Shown here one piece after another: positions 24,714 to 34,163 of a DNA stretch of 64,000 bases. Each line of letters starts with the position of its first letter. Within the stretch, counting starts at the first letter, position 1. The notes below the pieces were generated by a model. It was not told the DNA's origin. It was given only the letters and a program-made list of their open reading frames with translations, and made no database searches. Position numbers and translations under genes: made by a program. The DNA comes from Rhizobiaceae bacterium (lineage in GTDB: Bacteria > Pseudomonadota > Alphaproteobacteria > Rhizobiales > Rhizobiaceae): assembly GCA_905339215.1 (NCBI GenBank), contig CAJPFN010000014.1:248001-312000 (forward strand). The letters are read 5' to 3'.

Positions 24714-25580
24714 ATGAGCATCATCGTCACAGGCCTGCTGCTGGGCGGCACCTATGCGCTCATCGCGGTAGGGCTGACGCTGCAATACGGCGTGGCGCGC
24801 ATCATGAACCTCGCCAACGGCGAGAACCTGGTTCTTGCCTGCTTCATCGCATTCTGGCTGTGGACCGCGCACGCCCTCAATCCCATCCTTGCGATCGTGG
24901 TCATCGCGCCCGGTGCATTCGTACTCAACTGGCTGATCTACGCCTATGCGCTGCGGCCACTGGTCGATCGCGCAAAGAACCGTGGCCAGCTCGAGGTCGA
25001 CTCCATCCTGGCCACCTTCGGCCTGCTGTTCATTTTCCAGGGCGTCATGCTGCTCGGCTTCGGCGGCGGCTACTACAACTACAATTTCCTCAACGTCGCC
25101 GTGCCGATCCTCGGCGCCAACTACGGACTGAACCGCGTGGTGGCCTTCGTCGCCGCGGCGGCGATCGCCGCCGTGCTGTGGTTCTTCCTCTACCGCACGC
25201 GCTACGGCACGGCGATCCGCGCGGTTGCGGTTGACCCGACTTCAGCGCGGCTGGTGGCCATCGACGTGCCGCGCGCCTCCGCGCTTGCCTTCGCCATCGG
25301 CGGGGCGCTGACGGCCGCGAGCGGCGCGCTGCTTTCCACCTTCTATACCTTCAACGCCTCGATGGGCGTCGCCTTCACCATGAAGGCGCTGATCATCGTC
25401 ATCATGGGCGGCGTCGGCGACGTGCGCGGCGCGGTATTGGCCGCCCTTATCCTCGGCATCGCCGAGACGGCTGTGGCAACTCTAGTCGATCCAGGCCTGA
25501 CGATCGCCGCCACCTACGCGCTGTTCATCCTCGTGCTGCTGTTCCGGCCGCAGGGCATCTTCGGGAGGCGGGCGGCATGA
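24714..25580 (+). CDS. Branched-chain-type ABC permease (LivH-like)
   Basis: A 288-residue hydrophobic permease with about eight membrane segments, starting SIIVTGLLLGGTYALIAVGL. Family marks include YGVARIMNLANGE, the RAVAVDPTSARLVAID loop and IVIMGGVGDVRGAVLAALIL. Its stop overlaps the LivM start (ATGA). Half of the transmembrane channel. Confidence 0.93.
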   Translation: MSIIVTGLLLGGTYALIAVGLTLQYGVARIMNLANGENLVLACFIAFWLWTAHALNPILAIVVIAPGAFVLNWLIYAYALRPLVDRAKNRGQLEVDSILATFGLLFIFQGVMLLGFGGGYYNYNFLNVAVPILGANYGLNRVVAFVAAAAIAAVLWFFLYRTRYGTAIRAVAVDPTSARLVAIDVPRASALAFAIGGALTAASGALLSTFYTFNASMGVAFTMKALIIVIMGGVGDVRGAVLAALILGIAETAVATLVDPGLTIAATYALFILVLLFRPQGIFGRRAA

Positions 25581-26542
25581 TCGGGCTGACCGGTAAGGAG
25601 ATGCAGGTCGCGATCGGCGGTGCCGTCGTGCTGGCATTTCTCGCCCTGCTGCCGCTGGTCGACCAGGGTTACTACCTGTCGCTGGCGCTCAACATCGTCA
25701 TGTATGTGGTACTGTGCACGGCCTGGACGCTTTTTTCCGGCCCCACCCACTACATCTCGCTGGCGACGGCGGCCTTCTTCGGCGTCGGCACCTACGCAGT
25801 GGCGCTCGGCGTCGACATCTTGCCGCTGCCGGTCCTGATGCTCATTGCGGCAATTGCCGGGGGCCTGCTCGCGGCCCTGGTCGGCGTCGCGACACTGCGG
25901 CTGTCCGGCGTCTATTTCGTCATCTTCACGCTGGGGCTCGCCGAACTCGTGCGCCAGGTGGTGACCTGGCTGCAGACGAAGTTCGGATCGGCCATCGGCC
26001 TCTATGTGCTGACCGACTACCGCGAGATGCACATCTACTGGATGCTGCTGGCGCTGGCGGCCGTCGTCTACGTAACCGGCTTTCTGGTCAACCGCTCCCG
26101 GCTCGGCTTCGCCATGCGCATCATCGGCAACGACGAGACGGTCGCGCGCCATGTCGGCATCGACACCGCGTGGGCCAAGGTGGTCCTGTTCGTCATCTCC
26201 GGGGCTTTCATTGGCGTCGTCGGCGCGATCCTGGCGCCGCGATTCTCCTACATCCAGCCGCCATCGGCGTTCGATCCGATGATCTCGTTCCAGGTGGTGA
26301 TCATGTCGCTGCTCGGCGGAACCAGGCGGCTGTGGGCACCGTTGCTCGGCGTCGTCCCGTTCACCATCCTTTTCGACCAGATCACCGCCTATTTCCCCAA
26401 CCACACCAGCCTGATGATCGGCATCGCCTTCATGGCGATCGTCTATCTGCTGCCGCATGGCGTGCTTGGCTTGTGGGAGGACCTGGCAAGGTACCGGAAA
26501 CGCATCCGCATCGTCGTGGTCGACGAGAAGGAGGCACGATGA
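25577..26542 (+). CDS. Branched-chain-type ABC permease (LivM-like)
   Basis: A 321-residue permease with about ten membrane segments. LivM features include SLATAAFFGVGTYAVAL, the cytoplasmic coupling loop GFAMRIIGNDETVARHVGID and VIMSLLGGTRRLWAPLLGVV. ATGA overlaps couple it to both LivH and LivG. The charged tail RYRKRIRIVVVDEKEAR is cytosolic. Confidence 0.93.
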   Translation: MIGLTGKEMQVAIGGAVVLAFLALLPLVDQGYYLSLALNIVMYVVLCTAWTLFSGPTHYISLATAAFFGVGTYAVALGVDILPLPVLMLIAAIAGGLLAALVGVATLRLSGVYFVIFTLGLAELVRQVVTWLQTKFGSAIGLYVLTDYREMHIYWMLLALAAVVYVTGFLVNRSRLGFAMRIIGNDETVARHVGIDTAWAKVVLFVISGAFIGVVGAILAPRFSYIQPPSAFDPMISFQVVIMSLLGGTRRLWAPLLGVVPFTILFDQITAYFPNHTSLMIGIAFMAIVYLLPHGVLGLWEDLARYRKRIRIVVVDEKEAR

Positions 26543-27270
26543 CCGCCGCGGCGCTTTCCGTCGTCGCCGCGCGGCGCCTGTTCGGCGGCCTCGTCGCCGT
26601 CAACGACGTCTCCTTCGACGTGCGCCGCGGCGAGCTGCTCGGCCTCATCGGGCCGAACGGTTCGGGCAAGACGACCATGCTCAACCTGATCTCCGGGGCG
26701 CTGAAGCCGACCGCGGGCGAGATCCGGCTCGACGGCGAACGCATCTCGGGCATGCCGGCCCACCAGATCGCGCGCCGCGGCATCGCCCGCACCTTCCAGC
26801 TCGTCCGCGTCCTCCCCTCGCTCGACGCCGAGGAGAACGTCCTGGCCGGCGCCGTATTCGGTCACATGCGCTCCTGGGGCAAGGAGGCGCGGCACCTCGC
26901 CGATGCGCTGCTCGACCGCGTCGGGCTCGGCGGACGCGTCCACCAGCCGGTCGCGGCGATGACGTACATCGACCAGAAGCGCGTCGAGCTGGCGCGGGCG
27001 CTCGCGTCGAATCCCCGCGTGCTTCTCCTCGACGAATGGCTGGCGGGCCTCAATCCGAGCGAACTCAAGATCGGCATCGCCTTGATCGAGGAGCTGCGCG
27101 GCGAGGGCCGCACCATCATCATGGTCGAGCACGTCATGGACGCCATCCGATCGCTATGCGACCGTTGCGTCGTCATGTCGAGCGGCGTCAAGATCGCCGA
27201 GGGCGGCGTCGCCGAGGCGCTGTCGCATCCCGAAGTGGTGCGTGCCTATCTCGGAGACGGCGATGCTTGA
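26539..27270 (+). CDS. Branched-chain-type ABC ATPase (LivG-like)
   Basis: A 243-residue ATPase. Walker A GPNGSGKTT, Q-loop TFQLVRVLPSL and Walker B VLLLDEWLAGLNP are present, with an EHVMDAIRSLCDR H-loop. Two positions are unusual: the signature region reads MTYIDQKRVELARAL in place of LSxGQQR, and the Walker B tail is DEWLAGL in place of DEPAAGL. The start at 26539 overlaps the LivM stop (ATGA). It would pair with the LivF-like ATPase that follows. Confidence 0.92.
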   Translation: MTAAALSVVAARRLFGGLVAVNDVSFDVRRGELLGLIGPNGSGKTTMLNLISGALKPTAGEIRLDGERISGMPAHQIARRGIARTFQLVRVLPSLDAEENVLAGAVFGHMRSWGKEARHLADALLDRVGLGGRVHQPVAAMTYIDQKRVELARALASNPRVLLLDEWLAGLNPSELKIGIALIEELRGEGRTIIMVEHVMDAIRSLCDRCVVMSSGVKIAEGGVAEALSHPEVVRAYLGDGDA

Positions 27271-28678
27271 GGTCGCCAACATCGCCGTCAGCTACGGCCG
27301 CCACCACGCCCTCGAAGGGGTCGGGGTGCGTATCGACAGCGGCGAGATCTGCGTCATCCTCGGCGCCAACGGCGCGGGAAAGTCGACCCTGCTCAAGGCC
27401 ATCGCCGGCATGGTCGCGGCCGAGCCGGGCGGTTCGATCCGTATGAACGGCAAGCAGATCCTCGGCATGAAGGCGCATCGCATCGTCGAGGAGGGCATCG
27501 CGCTCGTTCCGGAGGGCAGGGGCATCTTCGGCGAGCTTACGGTCGCCGAGAACCTGCAACTCGGCGCCTTCGCGGCAAGGGCGCGGCGCGACGAGAAGGA
27601 AACGCTTGAAAAGATCTACACGCTCTTCCCGCGGCTTGCCGAACGCAAGGCGCAGGTGGCGCGGACCATGTCCGGCGGCGAGCAGCAGATGGTCGCGATC
27701 GGCCGGGCGCTGATGTCGAAGCCGGAGATCCTGATGCTCGACGAGCCGTCGCTCGGTCTGTCGCCGCTGCTCACTCAGGAGCTGTTCCGCGCATTGAAGG
27801 CGGTGGCCGCCACGGGCGTCGGCATCCTGCTCGTCGAGCAGAACGCCAGGCAGAGCCTGAAGATCGCAGACCGCGGCTATCTGATCGAGAACGGCGCCGT
27901 GACCGGCGAAAACAGCGCCTCGGCGCTGATGAACGATCCTGCGGTGGTCAACGCCTATCTCGGTGGCAGCGCGCGTCCGGCGACGGCGCAGTACGTGGCG
28001 ATGCGGCTGCCCCCGCCGATGCGGCTGCCGCTCGGCGTCGAGGCGATCGGGCGGCTCGCCGTCGACCTTGCCGAAAGGGCCGGGCGAATCCAGAAGGCCT
28101 TCGTGCGCACGCTGCGCCGCGAAGGCGACCTGCCCAGCGCCTTCGTCGGCCGCTTCGATCCGAAAGCCGGCGGCGACCCATGGGCGGATATCCCGGCGCC
28201 GGCGCCGCTCAAACCGGGCACGCCGCACGTCTCGGCCGACGGACGCCGCCTCGCCGACAATGCCGCCGCCCTGTCGCGGCGTGCCGCCGAACGCCTCGCC
28301 GACCATGTCCGCTCGCGGCGGCTGACCGGCCCGCTGCCAAGCGCCTTTGCCGCGCCGAAATCGCGCAACGAGGCGCCAGCCGAAGCGGTCAAGCCGGAAG
28401 CTGGCCCGGCGGCGAGCCTCAACGGCTCGCACGGGCTGATCGGTCACAACAGCGCCGGCATTGCGCTGGAAGAGGATACCGTTCCGGTCGCCGGCCTGCC
28501 ACCCGCCACAGCCTCGCTCGCCGACCTCGCCGCGCGTGCCGCGACGATCCACGCAGCCCATGTCGCCGAGAGCCGCAAGCGGTTGTCGGCCTTCGTCATC
28601 CCGGCCGAGCGCCCGCCGGAGGCGCCGGCACCGCACCCGATCGAGAAGCCCGCAAAGAAGAAGCGGAAGAAACACTAG
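27263..28678 (+). CDS. Branched-chain-type ABC ATPase (LivF-like) with long C-terminal extension
   Basis: A 471-residue protein. Residues 1-235 are a normal LivF ATPase: Walker A GANGAGKST, Q-loop region LVPEGRGIFGELTVAENL, signature MSGGEQQMVAIGRAL, Walker B ILMLDEPSLGLSP and H-loop VEQNARQSL. After the usual end (VVNAYLGGSA) the frame continues about 235 residues with no frameshift. This tail is Ala/Pro/Arg-rich, contains two similar short motifs (GDLPSAFVG and GPLPSAFAA), the phrase HGLIGHNSAG, and ends in a Lys-rich tail (KPAKKKRKKH). I do not recognise it as a known domain. Start ATG 27263 overlaps LivG by 8 bases. Confidence 0.9.
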   Translation: MLEVANIAVSYGRHHALEGVGVRIDSGEICVILGANGAGKSTLLKAIAGMVAAEPGGSIRMNGKQILGMKAHRIVEEGIALVPEGRGIFGELTVAENLQLGAFAARARRDEKETLEKIYTLFPRLAERKAQVARTMSGGEQQMVAIGRALMSKPEILMLDEPSLGLSPLLTQELFRALKAVAATGVGILLVEQNARQSLKIADRGYLIENGAVTGENSASALMNDPAVVNAYLGGSARPATAQYVAMRLPPPMRLPLGVEAIGRLAVDLAERAGRIQKAFVRTLRREGDLPSAFVGRFDPKAGGDPWADIPAPAPLKPGTPHVSADGRRLADNAAALSRRAAERLADHVRSRRLTGPLPSAFAAPKSRNEAPAEAVKPEAGPAASLNGSHGLIGHNSAGIALEEDTVPVAGLPPATASLADLAARAATIHAAHVAESRKRLSAFVIPAERPPEAPAPHPIEKPAKKKRKKH

Positions 28679-28699
28679 AACATCACAGGAGGCAGCACG

Positions 28700-30160
28700 A
28701 TGGCACGCGTGTTCGAAGGCATGTACATCGGCGGCGGATGGTCCGCCGCGAAGAAGACGTTCAAGGACCTGAATCCCGCGGACGGCTCGGTGTGGGCGGA
28801 AGTGCCCGATTCCGGCCGCGCCGAGACGGCCGCCGCGATCGAGGCGGCCCATGCGGCATTCCCCGAATGGTCGGCGCTGCCCTTCTCCAAGCGCGCCCAT
28901 GTCCTGCACAAGGCCGCCGAGATCTGGGAGAAGCGGCGCATGGAGATCGTCGATGCCATCCAGGCGGAAGGCGGCGGCTGGTTCGGCAAGGGCATGTTCG
29001 AGACCGGCTACGTCACCGAGATATTCCACGCTGCGGCGGCCTCGGTCTGGCAGCCGGTCGGCGAGGTGCTGCCGTCGGAGTACGGCAAGGTGTCGATGGC
29101 GGTGCGCCGGCCGATGGGCGTGGTCTCGGTCATCAGTCCGTGGAACTTTCCCTGCATCCTGACCGCGCGCGGCTTCATGTTCCCGCTTGTGGCCGGCAAC
29201 ACGATCGTGCTGAAGCCGTCGGAGGAGACGCCCTATCTCGGCGGGCTGCTGTTCGCCGAGATCTTCGAGGAGGCGGGCCTGCCCAAGGGCGTTCTCAACG
29301 TCGTCACCTGCTCGCGCGACAACGTCCAGGAAGTCGGCGACGAACTGATCGAACACCCCTATGTGAAGGGCATCTCCTTCACCGGCTCGACCGCGGTCGG
29401 CCGGCAGATCGCGGCGAAGGCCGGCGCACACCTGAAGAAGTGCTGCGTCGAGCTGGGCGGCAAGGATTCGCTCATCGTGCTGGACGACGCCGACATGGAG
29501 CGCTCTACCCAGGCCGCGAACTTCGGCTCGTTCATGCACCAGGGCCAGATCTGCATGTCGGTCGAGAAGGTCCTCGTCCACGAGAAGATCTTCGACGCCT
29601 TCCTCAAGCGCTTCGTCGAGCGCGCCGCCAGGCTGAAGGTCGGCGACCCGACGAAAAGCAAGGAGCACGTCATCGGCCCGCTGATCAACGACAAGCAGGT
29701 CGGCAAGGTGAAGGAGCAGCTGGACGACGCCATCGCCAAGGGCGCCAAGGTGGTACTCGGCGGCAAGATCGAAGGGCGCTTCGTCGAGCCGACCATCCTC
29801 ACCGGCGTAACGCCGGACATGAAACTCTACCAGGACGAGACGTTCGGCCCCGTCGTGCCGGTCATTCCCTTCCGCACCGACGAGGAGGCGGTCCAGATCG
29901 CCAACGACAGCGAGTACGGCCTCTCCGCCGGCGTCATGACGGCCGACGAGGCGCGCGGGCTGGCCATTGTCAACAAGCTCGACACCGGCAACTGCCACGT
30001 CAACTGCTCTTCGGTGAATGACGAGCCGCACGTGCCGTTCGGCGGCTTCAAAGCCTCCGGTTTCGGCAAGCACGGCGGACGCTGGTCGCTGGAGACCTTC
30101 ACCGAGACGCGCTGGATCACGCTCGACCGCGGCGGCCGCCCGTACCCGCCGGTATTCTGA
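28700..30160 (+). CDS. Aldehyde dehydrogenase (vanillin dehydrogenase-like)
   Basis: A 486-residue aldehyde dehydrogenase with VISPWNFPCILTARGFMFPL, FTGSTAVGRQIAA, catalytic Glu in VELGGKDS (E251) and catalytic Cys in GQICMSVEKV (C285), and NDEPHVPFGGFKASGFGK near the end. CAGGAGGCAGCACG precedes the ATG. It shares the GQICMS active-site context with the enzyme at 21986 but is otherwise clearly distinct. It lies 21 bases after the LivF-like gene and is the last gene of this unit. Confidence 0.92.
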   Translation: MARVFEGMYIGGGWSAAKKTFKDLNPADGSVWAEVPDSGRAETAAAIEAAHAAFPEWSALPFSKRAHVLHKAAEIWEKRRMEIVDAIQAEGGGWFGKGMFETGYVTEIFHAAAASVWQPVGEVLPSEYGKVSMAVRRPMGVVSVISPWNFPCILTARGFMFPLVAGNTIVLKPSEETPYLGGLLFAEIFEEAGLPKGVLNVVTCSRDNVQEVGDELIEHPYVKGISFTGSTAVGRQIAAKAGAHLKKCCVELGGKDSLIVLDDADMERSTQAANFGSFMHQGQICMSVEKVLVHEKIFDAFLKRFVERAARLKVGDPTKSKEHVIGPLINDKQVGKVKEQLDDAIAKGAKVVLGGKIEGRFVEPTILTGVTPDMKLYQDETFGPVVPVIPFRTDEEAVQIANDSEYGLSAGVMTADEARGLAIVNKLDTGNCHVNCSSVNDEPHVPFGGFKASGFGKHGGRWSLETFTETRWITLDRGGRPYPPVF

Positions 30161-30200
30161 GTGGGGGTCTTGCCGCCCGCCGAGGGGCGGAACCCGTTCC

Positions 30201-30227
30201 GCGGCCGTACTGCAACGGTACGGCCGC
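30201..30227 (+). terminator. Stem-loop after the dehydrogenase gene
   Basis: GCGGCCGTAC / GTACGGCCGC with a 7-base loop, 41 bases beyond the stop at 30160 and before the MacA-like gene. No T-run. It probably ends the importer/dehydrogenase unit. Confidence 0.5.
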
Positions 30228-30311
30228 CGGGCGCCGCGGTGCCCGGCTATCGGGATTGATCCACGTCATTGACCCCGACAGCCTGGGCGCGCATCGAAAG
30301 CGCCGCGTGGC

Positions 30312-31619
30312 GTGTCCGAGGGCCAGATGCAGCAGGATCAAGGCAACCCGTCGCAGGCGGGGGGTGGAAGCGCGGTCTCCACGGGGACGAAAGCGCTCGA
30401 CGCCATCATCGGCGAAGCTGCGCCGCGTGCCGGGCGCGGGCGGCGGGTCATGCGCTGGGCGGCAATTGCGCTCGCCGCGTTGGCCGTCGGCTACTTCGTC
30501 TGGGCCTACCTCTCGTCCGGCACGACTTACGACTACGTCTTGCAGAAGATCACCCGCGGCGATCTGACCGTGGTGGTGACGGCGACCGGCACAGTCCAGC
30601 CGGTCGCACAGGTCGACGTGTCGACTGCGATCTCGGGCATCGTGCGCAAGGTCAACGTCGACTACAATAGCCCGGTCAGCCGCGGCGACGTGCTCGCCGA
30701 ACTGGATACCGACACGCTCTCCGCGACCGTGGCGGCGGCGCGTGCCCGCCTGGTCGTCGCCGAAGCCAACGTCGCCAAGGCAAAGGCCGCCCACGAGGCG
30801 TCGGTGACCACCTACGAACGCCAGGCATCGCTCTACAACAAGGGATTCATGTCGGCGCAGACCCTGCAGGACACGCAACTCGCCATGAACGCCAACGCGG
30901 CGGCGCTGAAGGCGGCAGAGGCAGAGGTCCTCGTTGCGCAGGCCGACTTGAAACTCTCCGAGACCAATCTTGCCAAGGCCCTGATCACCTCGCCGATCGA
31001 CGGCGTGGTCCTGACCCGCAACATCGATGAGGGATCGACGGTCGCCGCCTCGCTGCAGGCGCCGGTGTTGTTCACCATAGCCGGCGATCTCAGGCGCATG
31101 GAGGTGCAAGTCGACGTCGACGAAGCCGATATCGGCAAGGTGGCGGTCGACCAGGAAGCGACGTTTTCGGTCGACGCCTACCCGAGCCGGTCCTTTCCCG
31201 CCGTGATCACCAACATCCGCTTCGTCTCCGAGACCATCAACAACGTGGTTACCTACAAGGCCCTGCTCAAGGTCGACAACGCCGAGTTGTTGCTGCGTCC
31301 GGGCATGACGGCCACCGCCGAGATCGTCGTCGACAGGGTCGGTGCCGCGCTGCTGACGCCAAACGCGGCGCTTCTCTACACGCCACCCGCAACGACGGAG
31401 TCCGGCGGCTTCCTCGGCATCTTCCGGCCTCCGAACATGGGAGCGGTGACGACCAACGAGGTGCCGAGCGGTTCGCGCGCCATCTGGGTCATGCGCGACA
31501 AGGTACCGACGGAGGTCGCGGTCGAGACAGGGGCGACCGACGGCCAGCGCACGCAGATCCTCTCGGGCGGGATCGCCGAGGGCGACGAGGTGATCGTCGA
31601 CGCCGTCGCCAGGCAGTGA
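30312..31619 (+). CDS. Efflux periplasmic adaptor subunit (HlyD/MacA-like)
   Basis: About 435 residues. A cytosolic N-terminal tail is followed by one membrane anchor (MRWAAIALAALAVGYFVWAY, about residues 47-66). Then come the lipoyl-like half (GTVQPVAQVDVSTAISGIV), an alpha-helical hairpin rich in Ala, the other lipoyl half (ALITSPIDGVVLTRNIDEGS) and beta-barrel/membrane-proximal domains. The GTG at 30312 is used; an ATG at 30327 is an alternative. With the two following genes it makes a MacAB-like tripartite system; no outer-membrane channel gene is adjacent. Substrate (antibiotic, lipid or peptide) is unknown. Confidence 0.9.
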   Translation: MSEGQMQQDQGNPSQAGGGSAVSTGTKALDAIIGEAAPRAGRGRRVMRWAAIALAALAVGYFVWAYLSSGTTYDYVLQKITRGDLTVVVTATGTVQPVAQVDVSTAISGIVRKVNVDYNSPVSRGDVLAELDTDTLSATVAAARARLVVAEANVAKAKAAHEASVTTYERQASLYNKGFMSAQTLQDTQLAMNANAAALKAAEAEVLVAQADLKLSETNLAKALITSPIDGVVLTRNIDEGSTVAASLQAPVLFTIAGDLRRMEVQVDVDEADIGKVAVDQEATFSVDAYPSRSFPAVITNIRFVSETINNVVTYKALLKVDNAELLLRPGMTATAEIVVDRVGAALLTPNAALLYTPPATTESGGFLGIFRPPNMGAVTTNEVPSGSRAIWVMRDKVPTEVAVETGATDGQRTQILSGGIAEGDEVIVDAVARQ

Positions 31620-31629
31620 GGGCGCTCCC

Positions 31630-32335
<706 letters not shown>

Positions 32336-32346
<11 letters not shown>

Positions 32347-33538
32347 GACGCTGAAGCTCGCCGCCCAGGCGATCCTGCGCAATCCGATGCGCTCTTTTCT
32401 CACCGTGCTGGGCATCGTCATCGGCGTTGCTGCGGTGATCGCCATGGTGACGATCGGCAACGGGGCGACGGCGCGGGTGACTGCCGACCTCGGCAAGCTC
32501 GGCAGCAACATGCTGTTCGTCGTGCCCGGCCAACTCGGTCCGGGCCGCGCCGGCAGCCAGGCGAAACCCTTCAACGCCAGGGACGTCGCCGCGATCCGCG
32601 CCCAGGTCTCGGGCATCGTCGCAGTGGCTCCCGTCGCCCAGTCGACCGCCACGGTGGTGTTCGGCGGCGAAAGCCGCTCGGTGACGGTAATCGGCACGAC
32701 CTCGGACTGCATCGTCGTCGGTGCGTGGACTGTCGCCTCCGGCCGCAGCTTCCTCGAGGCCGAGGAGCGCGGCAGCTCGGTGTGCATGATCGGCGACACG
32801 GTCAGCACGAAGCTCTTCGGGCGCGCCTCGCCGCTCGGCCAGAACATCCGAGTCGGCAAGGTCTCGTGCGTCGTCGTCGGCCTGCTCGGCAAGAAGGGCC
32901 AGTCGGGCATGGGCATGGACCAGGACAACACGGTCCTCATGCCGCTGCGCACGTTTCAGCGCCGCATCTCGGGAAACAGCGACATCGCCACGATCATGGT
33001 CGCGGCACGCGACGGCGTGTCGACAACCAAGGTCCAGGGCGACATCGAACGCTTGATGCGCGAGCGGCGCGGCATCTCGGCCGGCAAGGGTGACGATTTC
33101 TCCGTCAACGACATGACCCAGATCGCCGAGACCATGGCCGGGATGACCAGCGTGTTGACCGGCCTGCTCGGTGCGGTCGCGGCCGTCAGCCTGCTTGTCG
33201 GCGGCATCGGCATCATGAACATCATGCTGGTATCAGTAACGGAACGTACCCGCGAGATCGGCATCCGGCTGGCGATTGGCGCGCTGGAGCGCCAGGTCCT
33301 GACGCAATTCCTCGTCGAGGCGACGGTTCTCGCGCTTTTCGGCGGCGTCATCGGCATCCTGTTCGGCCTTGCGCTCGCCTACGCGGTGGGACGCTATCTC
33401 GGCCTGCCATTCGTCACCGATCCCGAGATCATCGTCGTCGCCTTCTTCTTCTCAGCTCTGATCGGCATGGGCTTCGGCTATTTTCCCGCCCGCCAGGCCG
33501 CAAGGCTCAATCCGATCGACGCCCTGCGCCACGAATAG
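32336..33538 (+). CDS. MacB-type ABC permease (FtsX-like domain)
   Basis: A 400-residue permease. A first membrane segment with FLTVLGIVIGVAAVIAMVTI is followed by a large MacB periplasmic core domain. Three C-terminal FtsX segments follow (SLLVGGIGIMNIMLVSVTER, TREIGIRLAIGA, and the ending PARQAARLNPIDALRHE). The start is TTG at 32336, overlapping the ATPase gene, where an ATPase-permease coupled pair is expected. A bidirectional stem-loop follows. Confidence 0.92.
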
Positions 33539-33541
33539 CGA

Positions 33542-33571
33542 CGGCCGCGGCGCCAGCCTGCGCCACGGCCG
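33542..33571. terminator. Bidirectional stem-loop between convergent genes
   Basis: CGGCCGCGGCGC pairs with GCGCCACGGCCG (12 bp, one C/A mismatch that becomes a G-U pair on the - strand; loop 6). It lies between the MacB permease (ends 33538, +) and the stress-protein gene (ends 33596, -). Confidence 0.6.
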
Positions 33572-33595
33572 CAAAGACTGCATTTCGGCACGGGA

Positions 33596-34006
33596 CTACC
33601 GGACTACGTGCACCGAGCATTGCGCGTGGCGCACGACCCTCGCCGCGGTCGAACCGATGAGGAAGTCGCCGAATCCCGGACGATGCGAAGCGATCACGAT
33701 CAGGTCGGCCTTGCGGTCGTTGGCGCATTCCAGAATCGTCGTCGCGGGATGACCGGAACGCACCTCGATCTCGGCACTGATGCCATGGCCGGCCACAGTT
33801 TCTTCGAGACGCGACCGGGCGTCCTCGATCGTGCGCGCGGTGAGATCGGAAGGAAGCTCGGCGGCGACGAAGGCCGGCAGGTTCTCGACGACGTTGATCA
33901 GGATCACGCTCGCGCCGTCTCCGCCGAGAAGGCGGGCGATGTCGATCATGGGTTGGAGCCGCTCGGTATGGCCGAGGTCGACCGGAATGATGATGTTCTT
34001 GTACAA
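33596..34006 (-). CDS. Universal stress protein (UspA family)
   Basis: A 136-residue single-domain Usp: YKNIIIPVDLGH at the start, ILINVVENLP, and the ATP-binding loop region IVIASHRPGFGDFLIGSTAA with the ending VRHAQCSVHVVR. The usual GHRG is replaced by SHRP, but G-x(9)-GS is kept. The start codon is TTG at 34006: GGAGG lies 8 bases upstream and gives the normal Usp beginning. A TTGAC-N4-ATCAA box upstream (34059-34072) suggests FNR/FixK-type oxygen control, common for Usp genes in alphaproteobacteria. Confidence 0.9.
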   Translation of the reverse strand: MYKNIIIPVDLGHTERLQPMIDIARLLGGDGASVILINVVENLPAFVAAELPSDLTARTIEDARSRLEETVAGHGISAEIEVRSGHPATTILECANDRKADLIVIASHRPGFGDFLIGSTAARVVRHAQCSVHVVR

Positions 34007-34026
34007 GGGGAGTCCTCCGATTGGAG

Positions 34027-34055
34027 GCCGAACGTCACGCAAGTCGACGTTCGGC
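34027..34055. promoter_or_regulatory. Perfect 10-bp inverted repeat in divergent usp/hydrolase region
   Basis: GCCGAACGTC and GACGTTCGGC with a 9-base spacer, lying between the FNR-like box and the usp start. It could be a second operator or a leader hairpin of the usp transcript; I cannot tell which. Confidence 0.4.
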
Positions 34056-34058
34056 ACC

Positions 34059-34072
34059 TTGACGTGAATCAA
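34059..34072. promoter_or_regulatory. FNR/FixK-like binding site
   Basis: TTGACGTGAATCAA matches the FNR/FixK palindrome TTGAT-N4-ATCAA at 9 of 10 positions; with one more base each side it is a perfect CTTGA...TCAAG palindrome. Its centre is about 60 bases before the usp start (34006, -) and about 98 before the hydrolase start (34164, +). Confidence 0.6.
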
Positions 34073-34163
34073 GATCGCGCGTCGACATCGCACGCCGGAC
34101 CCGGGATCGCCACGCCGGACGGGCGTCCAGTTGCTTGGGGTGTGTGTCATGGAGGCCGAACGC

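Noticed and set aside
27188-30073. 961-codon open frame on the - strand
   Set aside because: It lies antisense to the LivF-like and aldehyde dehydrogenase genes, is full of low-complexity Arg/Asp/His runs, and arises from GC-rich third positions.
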